Shown piece after piece: positions 19,872 through 28,486 of a stretch of 64,000 bases of DNA (positions are counted from its first letter, which is position 1; the number at the start of each line of letters is the position of its first letter). Under the pieces are notes generated by a model that searched no databases, was not told the origin of the DNA, and saw only the letters and a program-made list of their open reading frames with translations. The DNA is from Acidobacteriota bacterium (GTDB lineage: Bacteria; Acidobacteriota; Terriglobia; 20CM-2-55-15): contig JAJEEE010000041.1 of the NCBI GenBank assembly GCA_022821145.1, positions 1 to 64,000 on the forward strand, written 5' to 3'. The translations under genes and the position numbers were made by a program.

Positions 19872-20425
19872 GGCGATTCCTCCGGGCGCGGCTCGTGGTT
19901 CAGGACGTGGATGTCGGGGAGGTGCCGGTACATCTGGGCGTAGTCCAGCCCGTAGCCGACGACGAACAGGTCCGGGATCCGGAAACCGACGTAGTCCAGC
20001 GTGCAGCGCCGATCGGGCCGGCCCTCCTTGTCGAGCAGCGTGACGGTGCGCAGCGAACGCGCGCCCCGATCGCGGATGCGCTCCTGCAGGCTCTCGAGCG
20101 TCCGGCCGGTGTCGACGATGTCCTCGACGATCAGGACGTCGCGGCCGTCGACCGGAGGTGGGTGCTCGACGTCGACGCGGCCCGAGGACGTCGTCCCATC
20201 GCCGTAGCTGCCGGCCCGCAGGAAATCGACCTGTACGGCGATTGCCGGGTCCATCCGCCGGATCAGGTCCGCGCCGAAGACGAAGCCGCCGCGAAGCACT
20301 GTCAGGGCCAGCAGGCCGACGCCGGCGTAGTCGTCCGAGATCCGGCGCGCGAGCCCGGAGATGCGGGTGTGAATCTCGGCGGCCGGAATCAACATGCGGC
20401 CGATCGCGGCGTCATTGGCATTCAT
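19868..20425 (-). CDS. hpt: Hypoxanthine phosphoribosyltransferase
   Basis: A 185-residue purine-salvage enzyme that joins hypoxanthine or guanine to PRPP. The PRPP-binding loop is VLIVEDIVDTGRTL (about 95-108). The flexible catalytic loop and the base-binding DYVGFRIPDLFVVGYGLDY are at the expected spacing. The very long ORF is cut to ATG 20425 (MNANDAAIGRM), giving the normal family length. It forms a coupled pair with the downstream phosphatase and is divergent from the cytochrome gene at 20483. Confidence 0.93.
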   Translation of the reverse strand: MNANDAAIGRMLIPAAEIHTRISGLARRISDDYAGVGLLALTVLRGGFVFGADLIRRMDPAIAVQVDFLRAGSYGDGTTSSGRVDVEHPPPVDGRDVLIVEDIVDTGRTLESLQERIRDRGARSLRTVTLLDKEGRPDRRCTLDYVGFRIPDLFVVGYGLDYAQMYRHLPDIHVLNHEPRPEESP

Positions 20426-20482
20426 GGTACAAATTCCAGGGGACGGGCCGCCTGTCGGCGCGCGGCTCGCCCCGTGAACATC

Positions 20483-22774
20483 ATGCCTCCGTACCGCCCC
20501 ACCCTGAAACGCCCCTGGCGGCTCGCGACGGCGGCGCTGGCCGGCGCTCTCGCCGCGTGGATCATCTTCGGCGGCGGGGACGTCGGAACCCGTACCGTGA
20601 CGGGTCCCGCCCATCGTCCAGCCTACGTCGAGGACGCCGCGTGCGGCGCCTGCCATGTCCAACAATACAACGACTGGCTCGCATCGCACCACGACCGGGC
20701 CATGCAGGTCGCCGGCGCGGAGACCGTGCTGGGCGACTTCGACAATGCGGCGTTCGACCATTTCGGCGTCGAGTCGCGTTTTTTCCGCCGGGACGGCGGC
20801 TTCTTCGTCCGCACCGACGGCCCCGACGGCGGGCTCGAGGATTTCGAGGTCCGGTACACGTTCGGCGTCGAACCGCTGCAACAGTACCTGATCCCGCTTC
20901 CCGGCGGCCGGTTCCAGGCGTTGGGCGTCGCCTGGGACACGGTTCGGGGCGAGTGGTTTCACCTGTATCCGGACGAGGCGATTCACGCCGGCGACCCGTT
21001 GCACTGGACCGGCCGGTTGCAGAACTGGAACTCCGGCTGCGCCGAGTGCCATTCCACGGACGTCGACGTCGATTACGATGCGTCCGGCCGGACGTACGGC
21101 ACGACGTGGAGCGCGATCGACGTCGGCTGCCAGGCGTGCCACGGCCCCGGGGCGCGCCACGTCGAGTGGGCCGACGGACGGCGGCCCGCGCTGGTCGAGG
21201 CGGCCGGAGACGTCGGCCTGGACATTCGCTACGGCGACGGCGCCGCGGAGATCGAGGCCTGCTCGACGTGCCACGCGCTCCGTTCGCCGATCCGAAGCGA
21301 CCGCTCCGTGGGCGGCGCCTTCCTCGACGGCTTCACTCCCGCGCTGCTGGAGCCCGGGCTCTACCACGCGGACGGCCAGATTCTCGGCGAAGTGTTCGAG
21401 TACGGTTCGTTCCTCCAGAGCCGCATGTTCGCCGAGGGCGTTCGATGCACCGACTGCCACAACCCGCACAGCGTCCGGCCGCGCGTTGTCGGCAACGCGC
21501 TCTGCGAGCAGTGCCACCACCCGGACGCGCCCCGGAACCGGTTCCCGACGTTGACGGCCCGGAACTACGATACCCCGGACCACCACTTCCACCCGGAAGG
21601 CAGCGCCGGGTCCCTGTGCGTCAACTGTCACATGGCCGAGCGCACCTACATGGAGGTGGACCCGCGCCGGGACCACAGCTTCCGCGTTCCGCGCCCGGAC
21701 GTGGCGGCCGAGGTCGGGAGCGCCGACGCGTGCACGCTGTGCCACACCGGTCAAAGCCACGACTGGGCGGCCGGCGCGATCGCGGAATGGTACGGACCCG
21801 GCCGGCGCACGGAGGGTCATTACGGCGAGGTCCTGGCCGCCGGAAGGGAGGGAGGACCGGAGGCCGCGGACGCCCTCGCCGCGCTCGTCCGGGACCCGGA
21901 GCAGCCGGCCATCGTCCGCGCCACCGCGCTCGGACTGCTCGTCCCCTACGGACCCGAAGGCGTCGGCAACGTCACGGCGGTCTTCGACGATCCGGAACCG
22001 CTCGTCCGAATGGCCGCCGCTTCCGGTCTCGGAGCGCTCGAGCTTTCGGAACGGTTGCGGCTGGGAGGCCGTCTGCTCCGGGATTCGGTCCGTTCGGTCC
22101 GGATCGAGGCGGCGCGGGAAATGGCGCCGGACGCCGCCAACCTGGCCGCCGGCGACCTTGCGGCTTTCGGCGCCGCGCGGGCGGAGTACGAGGCCGCCCA
22201 GTCCGTGCGTCTCGATATGCCGGAGTCGCATGTCAACCTGGGCAACTTCCACACGGCGACGGGAGACCACGCGCGGGCGGTCGACGACTACCGGACGGCG
22301 CTGTCGCTGGATCCGTCCTTCGCTCCGGCGAGCATGAACCTGAGCGTCCTCCTGAGCCGGCTCGGGCGGAACGACGAAGCCGAGAACGCGCTTCGCGACG
22401 CGCTGGACGTCACCCCCGATTTCGGCGATGCGTACTACTCGCTCGGCCTGCTGCTGGCCGAGGACGGCCGGCTCGACGAGGCCGCCGGGGCGCTGGAACG
22501 CGCCGCCGGTCTGCTGCCCGGGAACGCGCGCGTCCACTACAACCGGGGACTGGCGCTGCAGCGCCTCGATCGGAGAGGCGAGGCCGAGGCCGCTTTCCTG
22601 CGGGCGGACGCGCTGGCGCCGGGTACGCCGGAGTACCTGACCGCGCTGGCCATCCTCCATGCGCAGGAAGGTCGCTGGGCCGAGGCGCTGCCGTGGGCCG
22701 AGCGCGCGGCGCAGTCGGGCGGCGATGCGGGCGCGCGCGACCTGCTGGACCGGATCCGGTCCGAGTTGCCATGA
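20483..22774 (+). CDS. Multiheme c-type cytochrome with HEAT-like and TPR domains
   Basis: 763 residues. A TM/signal helix at about 13-31 is followed by eight CxxCH heme sites: CGACH, CAECH, CQACH, CSTCH, CTDCH, CEQCH, CVNCH and CTLCH, spread over about 50-425. This part resembles cytochrome c554/NrfA-like periplasmic multihemes. It is followed by a HEAT-like helical block (about 455-555), then four or so TPRs (about 565-750, such as HVNLGNFHTATGDHARAVDDY). It should be a membrane-anchored periplasmic electron carrier or oxidoreductase that also docks partners through its TPRs. ATG 20483 or GTG 20474 could start it. Its stop overlaps the glycerate kinase start (ATGA). Confidence 0.88.
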   Translation: MPPYRPTLKRPWRLATAALAGALAAWIIFGGGDVGTRTVTGPAHRPAYVEDAACGACHVQQYNDWLASHHDRAMQVAGAETVLGDFDNAAFDHFGVESRFFRRDGGFFVRTDGPDGGLEDFEVRYTFGVEPLQQYLIPLPGGRFQALGVAWDTVRGEWFHLYPDEAIHAGDPLHWTGRLQNWNSGCAECHSTDVDVDYDASGRTYGTTWSAIDVGCQACHGPGARHVEWADGRRPALVEAAGDVGLDIRYGDGAAEIEACSTCHALRSPIRSDRSVGGAFLDGFTPALLEPGLYHADGQILGEVFEYGSFLQSRMFAEGVRCTDCHNPHSVRPRVVGNALCEQCHHPDAPRNRFPTLTARNYDTPDHHFHPEGSAGSLCVNCHMAERTYMEVDPRRDHSFRVPRPDVAAEVGSADACTLCHTGQSHDWAAGAIAEWYGPGRRTEGHYGEVLAAGREGGPEAADALAALVRDPEQPAIVRATALGLLVPYGPEGVGNVTAVFDDPEPLVRMAAASGLGALELSERLRLGGRLLRDSVRSVRIEAAREMAPDAANLAAGDLAAFGAARAEYEAAQSVRLDMPESHVNLGNFHTATGDHARAVDDYRTALSLDPSFAPASMNLSVLLSRLGRNDEAENALRDALDVTPDFGDAYYSLGLLLAEDGRLDEAAGALERAAGLLPGNARVHYNRGLALQRLDRRGEAEAAFLRADALAPGTPEYLTALAILHAQEGRWAEALPWAERAAQSGGDAGARDLLDRIRSELP

Positions 22775-24090
22775 CCATCACGGAGCTTCGCGCCTCGGCC
22801 CGGGCGATCTGGGAGGCGGCCCTGGAGGCGGCCCGCCCGGAGACCTGCGTTTCCGAGGCCCTGCAAGCGGCCGGCGACGGGTTCACCGTGGACGGCGCGC
22901 GCTACGCGACGCCGGGCCGGCTGATCGTCGTGGGCGCGGGCAAGGCCGGCGCGGCTATGGCCCAAACGGTCGAGCGCATTCTCGGGGACCGGATTTCCAC
23001 CGGCCGGGTCGTCACCAAGCACGGGCACCGGCTACCGACCCGGCGCATCGAAATCCTCGAGGCCGGCCACCCGGTGCCCGACGCGGCGGGCGTCGCGGCC
23101 GCCATGAAAGTGCGCGAAATGGTCCGCGGCCTCTCGTCCGACGACGTCGTGCTGTGCCTGATCTCCGGCGGCGGGTCGGCCCTGCTTCCGGCCCCGGCCG
23201 ACGGCGTCACGCTCGACGACAAGCAGGCCGTCACGTCCCGCCTGTTGCGGGCGGGCGCGGACATCCGGGAGCTGAACGCGGTGCGCAAGCACCTGTCCGC
23301 GGTGAAGGGCGGCCGGCTGATGGAGTGGGCCGCGCCCGCGCGCGTGGTGTCGCTCGTCATGTCCGACGTCATAGGCGACCCGATGGACTTCATCGCGTCG
23401 GGACCCACCGCGCCCGACTCCACGACGTTCGCCGACGCCCTGGAGATCGTCCGAAACTACGGAATCGAGGTCCCCGCCTCGGTCCGAGAACGGTTCGAGC
23501 GCGGAGCGCGCGGAGCGATACCCGACACGCCCAAGCCGGGGGATGCGATGTTCGAACGCGCGCACAATCACATCGTGGCCAATAACCGCAGGCTTGTCGC
23601 CGCCGCCCGGGCGAAGGCCGAGCGGCTGGGTTTCCGGACCCTGATCCTGAGCACCGAAGTCGAAGGGGAAGCGCGCGACGTGGGCGCCTTCTTCGCCTCG
23701 GTCGCACGCGAGATCGGCGTCGGCGGCAACCCCGCGGCGGCGCCGGCGTGCATTCTGGCGGCCGGCGAGACGACGGTCACGGTCCGCGGTTCGGGTCGTG
23801 GAGGACGCAACCAGGAGATGGCCCTGGCGTGGGCCCTGCGGATGCGGGGATGGACGCGTCCCGTATGTTTCGCCAGCGTTGCGACCGACGGTACCGACGG
23901 CCCGACCGATGCGGCCGGCGGGCTCGTCGATCCGGACACCTGCACCCGGCGCGGCGGCGGGGACCGCGCGGCGGAAACGTCGCTCCGGTCGAACGACTCC
24001 TACACGTTCCTCGAAGCGGCCGGGGACCTGATCCGGACCGGCCCGACGCGGACCAACCTGATGGACCTGCAGATCCTGCTGGCGGGATAG
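22771..24090 (+). CDS. Glycerate 2-kinase (MOFRL/GckA type)
   Basis: 439 residues, two-domain DUF4147/MOFRL family. The N-terminal domain carries VVGAGKAGAAMAQ (about 50-62) and CLISGGGSALLPAP (about 130-143). The C-terminal MOFRL domain carries RGSGRGGRNQEMAL and ATDGTDGPTDAAGG. It phosphorylates glycerate with ATP, normally giving 2-phosphoglycerate for glycolysis. It is coupled to the multiheme cytochrome by a 4-bp overlap, although the two functions have no obvious link. A small membrane protein follows after 4 bp. Confidence 0.9.
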   Translation: MTITELRASARAIWEAALEAARPETCVSEALQAAGDGFTVDGARYATPGRLIVVGAGKAGAAMAQTVERILGDRISTGRVVTKHGHRLPTRRIEILEAGHPVPDAAGVAAAMKVREMVRGLSSDDVVLCLISGGGSALLPAPADGVTLDDKQAVTSRLLRAGADIRELNAVRKHLSAVKGGRLMEWAAPARVVSLVMSDVIGDPMDFIASGPTAPDSTTFADALEIVRNYGIEVPASVRERFERGARGAIPDTPKPGDAMFERAHNHIVANNRRLVAAARAKAERLGFRTLILSTEVEGEARDVGAFFASVAREIGVGGNPAAAPACILAAGETTVTVRGSGRGGRNQEMALAWALRMRGWTRPVCFASVATDGTDGPTDAAGGLVDPDTCTRRGGGDRAAETSLRSNDSYTFLEAAGDLIRTGPTRTNLMDLQILLAG

Positions 24091-24094
24091 AAGA

Positions 24095-24400
24095 ATGACC
24101 AATCCGGTGCTCGGACTGTCGATCTTCTTTGGGGTGATCTTCGGTGCGTGCCTTGCCGGCGTGCACGTTGGTTTCTTTCTCGTGCGCAGAGGGACTCGCT
24201 TCGAGCTCGTATTCGGCGCCGTCAACTACGTGACCGCAATCGTGCTGTTCCTCGTGCCCATGGCGTTCGGATTCCCGCCGGTGTTCGTCCTGGGCGTAAC
24301 TGGCCTGGGTCCGTTCATCGTGTTGGCCGTCTTCGCGACAGTCAACGCCCTGGTCGCGCGTCGGATACGGGCCGGGCGCTGGGGCGCCGGGCGTTCGTGA
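24095..24400 (+). CDS. Small hydrophobic membrane protein
   Basis: 101 residues, most of them in hydrophobic segments: about 5-29 (LGLSIFFGVIFGACLAGVHV), 36-58 and 62-86. It ends in a basic tail (RRIRAGRWGAGRS). No family is recognised. The base composition is slightly less GC-rich than its neighbours. It starts 4 bp after the glycerate kinase stop, so translation is likely linked to that gene. Confidence 0.55.
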   Translation: MTNPVLGLSIFFGVIFGACLAGVHVGFFLVRRGTRFELVFGAVNYVTAIVLFLVPMAFGFPPVFVLGVTGLGPFIVLAVFATVNALVARRIRAGRWGAGRS

Positions 24401-24439
24401 CCGACCCCGGGGCCGTTCCGGCGGCCTCGGCAAACCATG

Positions 24440-24445
24440 TAGAAT
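24440..24445 (+). promoter_or_regulatory. -10 box TAGAAT ahead of the ABC exporter gene
   Basis: TAGAAT ends nine bases before ATG 24455 with no Shine-Dalgarno, consistent with a leaderless transcript. Confidence 0.4.
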
Positions 24446-24454
24446 AGCCGCTGG

Positions 24455-26212
24455 ATGTCCCAGCCCGTTCCTCGAGACCGCGTTCTATTCCGCCTGCCTG
24501 GATACGTCGCGCGATACAAGACCCGGATGATCCTGGGCACGGGCGCCGTCGTGGCGACGACGGCGCTGGCCGTCGCCCGGCCTCTGGTCGTCCGGCAGGG
24601 GATCGACAGCCTGGGCGAGGCCGTCACCCGGGACGTTCTCGTCCAGCTCGCGGCCCTCATCGTGGGCTTGGCCGCCATGGAGGGCGTGTTCCGCTTCTCG
24701 CAGCGATGGCTGATGATCGGCGTGTCGCGGCGCATCGAGTACGACCTCCGATCCGACGTGCTGGACCACCTGATGCGGCTGCCGCAGGCGTTCTACCACA
24801 GGAACTTCACGGGCGACCTGATGTCGCGCGCCACCAACGACCTCTCCAACGTTCGAATGCTGCTGGGGCCGGGCATGATGTACCCGACCGAGACGATCCT
24901 GCGAGTCGTGTTCTCCACGTCCGTGATGCTCTGGATCGACTGGCGGCTGACGCTGGTGGCCCTGTTGCCGCTGCCGCTGATCTCGCTCGGCGTGTACCAG
25001 TTCGGCCGCCGGATCCACCGGTTGAGCGAGCGGTCGCAGCGGAAGCTGGCCGAGCTGAGCGCGCGCGTCCAGGAGAGCCTGTCGGGCATCCGCGTCGTCA
25101 AGGCCTTCCGGCAGGAAGCCTTCGAGATGGCGGAGTTCGACGAGCGCAACCGGGCCCTCCAGCAGCGGAACATGGACCTGATCCGCGTCCAGAGCGTGTT
25201 CTTCCCCACGATGCAGCTCACCATCGGCTTCGCGACCGTCGTCGTCCTCTGGTTCGGGGGCCGCCGCGTCATCGCCGGCGACATCACCCCGGGCGACTTC
25301 GTCAGCTTCATGATGTACCTGAGCATGCTGGCGTTCCCGATGATCGCCGTGGGTTGGGTGATGAACCTGTACCAGCGGGGGCGGGCGTCGATGGAGCGGC
25401 TCAACTTCATTCTCGACGCGCGGCCGGAGACCCTGGACGCAGGGGGCGTCGCCGACCGGGACGTGGACGGGGAGATCGAATTCCGGAACCTGAGCTTCGC
25501 CTACAACGGCGTCCCGGTGTTGCGGGACATATCGCTCCGTGTCCCCAGGGGCGGCACGCTGGCGATCGTGGGGCCGACCGGTTCGGGCAAGTCGACGCTG
25601 GTCCAGTTGATCCCGCGCCTCTACGAAGCGCCGCCCGGGACGCTGTTCATCGACGGCGTTCCGATCGAGCAGTGGCCTCTCGACCGGCTGCGCCGGGCGA
25701 TCGGGTTCATTCCCCAGGACACGTTCCTCTTCGGCGAGACCATCGCCGGGAACATCGCGTTCGGGACCGACGGCGCATCTCGCGAAGAAGTTGAGGAATC
25801 GGCACGCATTTCAAACATATATCAAGACATAGAAGAGTTTCCCGACCGGTTCGAAACGGTCGTCGGCGAGCGCGGCATCACGTTGTCCGGTGGGCAGAAG
25901 CAACGCACGGCGATCTCCCGCGCGGTGGTCCGGGACCCCAGGATCCTGATCCTGGACGACGCCCTGTCCAGCGTCGACACCTACACCGAGGAGCAGATCC
26001 TGGGCCGGCTCCGCGGCGTCATGCGGGAGCGCACGGCCATCCTGATCAGCCATCGGGTGTCGACGGTCAAGGACGCCGACCAGATCGTCGTGCTCGACGG
26101 GGGCCGCATCCGGGAACGGGGGACCCACGCCGAGTTGCTGGCGCTGGACGGCGAGTACGCGGCGCTCTACCGGCGGCAGCTTCTCGAGGACGAGATCGAG
26201 GCCAGCGAGTAG
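24455..26212 (+). CDS. ABC exporter half-transporter, degenerate-Walker-B subunit
   Basis: 585 residues: a six-helix ABC exporter membrane domain (about 15-320) fused to an ATPase domain (about 340-580). Walker A is GPTGSGKST (about 372), the signature is LSGGQKQR (about 477), and Walker B reads ILILDDALSSVD (about 497). The residue after Walker B is Asp where an active ATPase has the catalytic Glu. That is the hallmark of the degenerate partner in heterodimeric exporters such as TM287/288 and BmrCD. The canonical partner is the gene at 26684. It probably exports drugs or lipids across the inner membrane. Confidence 0.9.
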   Translation: MSQPVPRDRVLFRLPGYVARYKTRMILGTGAVVATTALAVARPLVVRQGIDSLGEAVTRDVLVQLAALIVGLAAMEGVFRFSQRWLMIGVSRRIEYDLRSDVLDHLMRLPQAFYHRNFTGDLMSRATNDLSNVRMLLGPGMMYPTETILRVVFSTSVMLWIDWRLTLVALLPLPLISLGVYQFGRRIHRLSERSQRKLAELSARVQESLSGIRVVKAFRQEAFEMAEFDERNRALQQRNMDLIRVQSVFFPTMQLTIGFATVVVLWFGGRRVIAGDITPGDFVSFMMYLSMLAFPMIAVGWVMNLYQRGRASMERLNFILDARPETLDAGGVADRDVDGEIEFRNLSFAYNGVPVLRDISLRVPRGGTLAIVGPTGSGKSTLVQLIPRLYEAPPGTLFIDGVPIEQWPLDRLRRAIGFIPQDTFLFGETIAGNIAFGTDGASREEVEESARISNIYQDIEEFPDRFETVVGERGITLSGGQKQRTAISRAVVRDPRILILDDALSSVDTYTEEQILGRLRGVMRERTAILISHRVSTVKDADQIVVLDGGRIRERGTHAELLALDGEYAALYRRQLLEDEIEASE

Positions 26213-26243
26213 TGACGGCTCGCGTGAGTTTGCGGCAGGACTG

Positions 26244-26295
26244 GGGAACGGTTTCGTCGGGCCTGTGGAGCGAGGGTGAAGCCGGGAGTTGGAAG
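26244..26295 (+). repeat. 52-bp direct repeat, copy 1
   Basis: A segment from GGGAACGGTTTCGTCG to GAAGCCGGGAGTTGGAAG. It recurs with a few substitutions at 26411-26462. The pair flanks the hairpin-bearing repeat core at 26301-26376 inside the exporter locus. Confidence 0.7.
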
Positions 26296-26300
26296 GCAGT

Positions 26301-26376
26301 GAAGAGATCATTTTCCTGGGCTGACGCCGCGGCTACCGCCGCGTTGTCCAGCCGCGGCGAGGAACGCCGCGGCTAC
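26301..26376 (+). repeat. Dispersed repeat core, forward copy
   Basis: It matches the core of the 6-kb array: GAAGAGATCATTTTC, then GGGCTGACGCC, TTGTCCAG and a hairpin GCCGCGGCG-AGGAA-CGCCGCGGC (9-bp stem, 26351-26373). The stem is longer than in the 6-kb copies but keeps the same AGGAA loop. Confidence 0.75.
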
Positions 26377-26410
26377 TCATGAAGAGAGCGCCCGGTTCGT
26401 GTCACGAGTC

Positions 26411-26462
26411 GGGAACGGTTCCGTCGTGCCGGGAGATCGAGGGTGAAGCCGGGAGTCGGAAG
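26411..26462 (+). repeat. 52-bp direct repeat, copy 2
   Basis: Second copy of the 26244-26295 segment (GGGAACGGTTCCGTCG ... GAAGCCGGGAGTCGGAAG). Confidence 0.7.
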
Positions 26463-26493
26463 ACATGGAAGACGTCGCCGCAAGCCCACTTGG

Positions 26494-26565
26494 ACCCGCG
26501 GCGTTCCTCGCCGCGGGTGGACAACGAGCGGAGCGAGACGTCAGTCCAAGAAAACAATCTCTTCA
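26494..26565 (-). repeat. Dispersed repeat core, inverted copy
   Basis: The same element on the opposite strand. A perfect 10-bp hairpin ACCCGCGGCG-TTCCT-CGCCGCGGGT (26494-26518) is followed by GGACAACGAG and CAGTCCAAGAAAACAATCTC. With the forward copy it fills much of the 471-bp gap between the two exporter genes. I see no gene in that gap. Confidence 0.75.
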
Positions 26566-26683
26566 CTCTGCCCGAACGTCACCCCCGGCCATCGGCCCCG
26601 CGGCTACTTGCGAAGAGTCCGCCAGAAAAAATGACACCACGGTACGTCCATCAACGAACTGACAGGACGCCACACTAGCAGCG

Positions 26684-28486
26684 ATGCACGAAGAGGAAGT
26701 ACTCGGCAAGGCCTACGACGCCCGGTTGATGAGGCGCCTGCTGACCTACCTGGCGCCGTACCGGGCGACGGTCGCGTTCGCGTTCCTGCTGATCGTTCTC
26801 GGCTCCGCGATCGACGTCAGCTTCCCGGCCCTGACCATGTTGGCCGTCGACGACTACATGACCGTCGGCGACGCGAACGGGCTGCTGATGGTGGCGGTGC
26901 TCTACTTCGCGCTGCTGCTGGTCAAGTTCGGCGTCGCCTACCTGGAGACCTACCTGCTGCAGGCCACGGGCCAGAAGATCATGTTCGACATGCGCCGGCA
27001 GATCTTCAACCACATCCAGTCGCTGTCGAACGACTTCTTCGACAAGAACCCGGTCGGACGGCTGATCACGCGCGTCACCGGCGACGTCGAGGTGCTCAAC
27101 GAGATGTTCTCCTCGGGCATCGTCACCGTGTTCGGCGACGTCCTCACCCTGACCGGCATCATGATCGCGATGCTGATCATCGACTGGCGCCTGGCCCTGA
27201 TCGTGATGGCCGTCGTGCCGCTGATCATGGCGGTGACCGCCGTGTTCCGGCGCAAGGCGCGCGACGGGTACCGCCGCGTCCGCATCGCCGTGGCGAAGAT
27301 CAGCGCGTTCCTCCAGGAGCACATCACCGGCATGACGGTCGTGCAGCTCTACAACCGCGAGCGCGCCAGCGCCGCCCGCTTCGCGCGGATCAACGGGGAG
27401 AACCTGCGGGCGAACCTCGATTCGATCCTGGCCTACGCGGTCTTCTATCCGGCCGTCGAGCTGCTCAGCGCCGCCGCCATCGCCATGATCGTCTGGTACG
27501 GCGGCGCCCGCGTCCTGTCCGACACGCTGTCGCTCGGGGTGCTGTTCGCCTTCTTCCAGTACTCGGAGCGTTTCTTCCGTCCGATCCGGGACCTCAGCGA
27601 GAAATACAACATCCTGCAGTCGGCCATGGCCAGCTCGGAGCGCATCTTCACGTTGCTGGACACGCCGCCGACCATCGTCGGGCCGGAGCGTCCAGTGCGG
27701 CTGGGCGCGTCGTCGAACGGGCGGCGCGGATCCGTCGAGTTCCGAAACGTGTGGTTCGCCTACGACGCCGACAACTGGGTGCTCCGGGACGTGTCTTTCC
27801 AGGTGCGTCCGGGCGAGTCCGTGGCCATCGTGGGCCACACCGGGGCGGGGAAGACGACGATCACCCACCTGATGACGCGCCTCTACGACATCGGGAAGGG
27901 CCGGATCCTGATCGACGGCGTCGACGTCTCCCGGGCCGATCTCGACGACCTGCGGCGCCGGTTCGCCGTCGTCCTCCAGGACGTCTTCATGTTCTCGGGA
28001 ACGCTGGATTCCAACATCCGTCTGGGCTCGGACATTCCCCCCGAACGCGTGCTCGCTTCCGTGGAGGAGGTGGGACTGGGGCCGTACCTGGAGAGCCTGG
28101 ACGGCGGTCTCCAGCACCGCGTCAACGAGCGCGGCGCCACGATGTCGGTGGGACAGCGGCAGTTGATCGCGTTCGCGCGCGCGCTGGCCCACGACGCGGA
28201 CATTCTCATCCTGGACGAGGCGACGTCGAGCGTCGACACCGAGACCGAGCAGCAGATCCGCCGAGCAATCGACCGGTTGATGTACGGGCGCACTTCGATC
28301 ATCATCGCGCATCGCCTGTCGACGATTCAGCGCGCCGACAGGATCATCGTCATGCACAAGGGACGGATTCGGGAAACGGGCACGCACCAGGAACTGCTGG
28401 CGGCGCGCGGGCTGTACTACAAGCTGTACCAGTTGCAATACAAGGAACAGGGCCTGGTGACGGTCCACGGGGGTTCCACGCCGTGA
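26684..28486 (+). CDS. ABC exporter half-transporter, canonical ATPase subunit
   Basis: 600 residues, exporter membrane domain (about 20-330) plus ATPase (about 350-590). Walker A is GHTGAGKTT (about 381) and Walker B ILILDEATSSVD (about 506) has the catalytic Glu. The signature reads MSVGQRQ instead of LSGGQ. Canonical Walker B with a weakened signature is exactly complementary to the partner at 24455: together they give one active and one degenerate ATP site, as in BmrCD-type heterodimers. The N-terminus (EEEVLGKAYDARLMRRLL) also resembles the BmrD/YheH side. Its stop overlaps the GTG of the SDR gene. Confidence 0.9.
   Translation: MHEEEVLGKAYDARLMRRLLTYLAPYRATVAFAFLLIVLGSAIDVSFPALTMLAVDDYMTVGDANGLLMVAVLYFALLLVKFGVAYLETYLLQATGQKIMFDMRRQIFNHIQSLSNDFFDKNPVGRLITRVTGDVEVLNEMFSSGIVTVFGDVLTLTGIMIAMLIIDWRLALIVMAVVPLIMAVTAVFRRKARDGYRRVRIAVAKISAFLQEHITGMTVVQLYNRERASAARFARINGENLRANLDSILAYAVFYPAVELLSAAAIAMIVWYGGARVLSDTLSLGVLFAFFQYSERFFRPIRDLSEKYNILQSAMASSERIFTLLDTPPTIVGPERPVRLGASSNGRRGSVEFRNVWFAYDADNWVLRDVSFQVRPGESVAIVGHTGAGKTTITHLMTRLYDIGKGRILIDGVDVSRADLDDLRRRFAVVLQDVFMFSGTLDSNIRLGSDIPPERVLASVEEVGLGPYLESLDGGLQHRVNERGATMSVGQRQLIAFARALAHDADILILDEATSSVDTETEQQIRRAIDRLMYGRTSIIIAHRLSTIQRADRIIVMHKGRIRETGTHQELLAARGLYYKLYQLQYKEQGLVTVHGGSTP

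Noticed and set aside
20158-24090. 1310-codon ORF on the plus strand
   Set aside because: Its upstream two thirds overlap the cytochrome gene in another frame and have Arg/Gly/Pro-rich shadow composition; only the glycerate kinase from 22771 is real.
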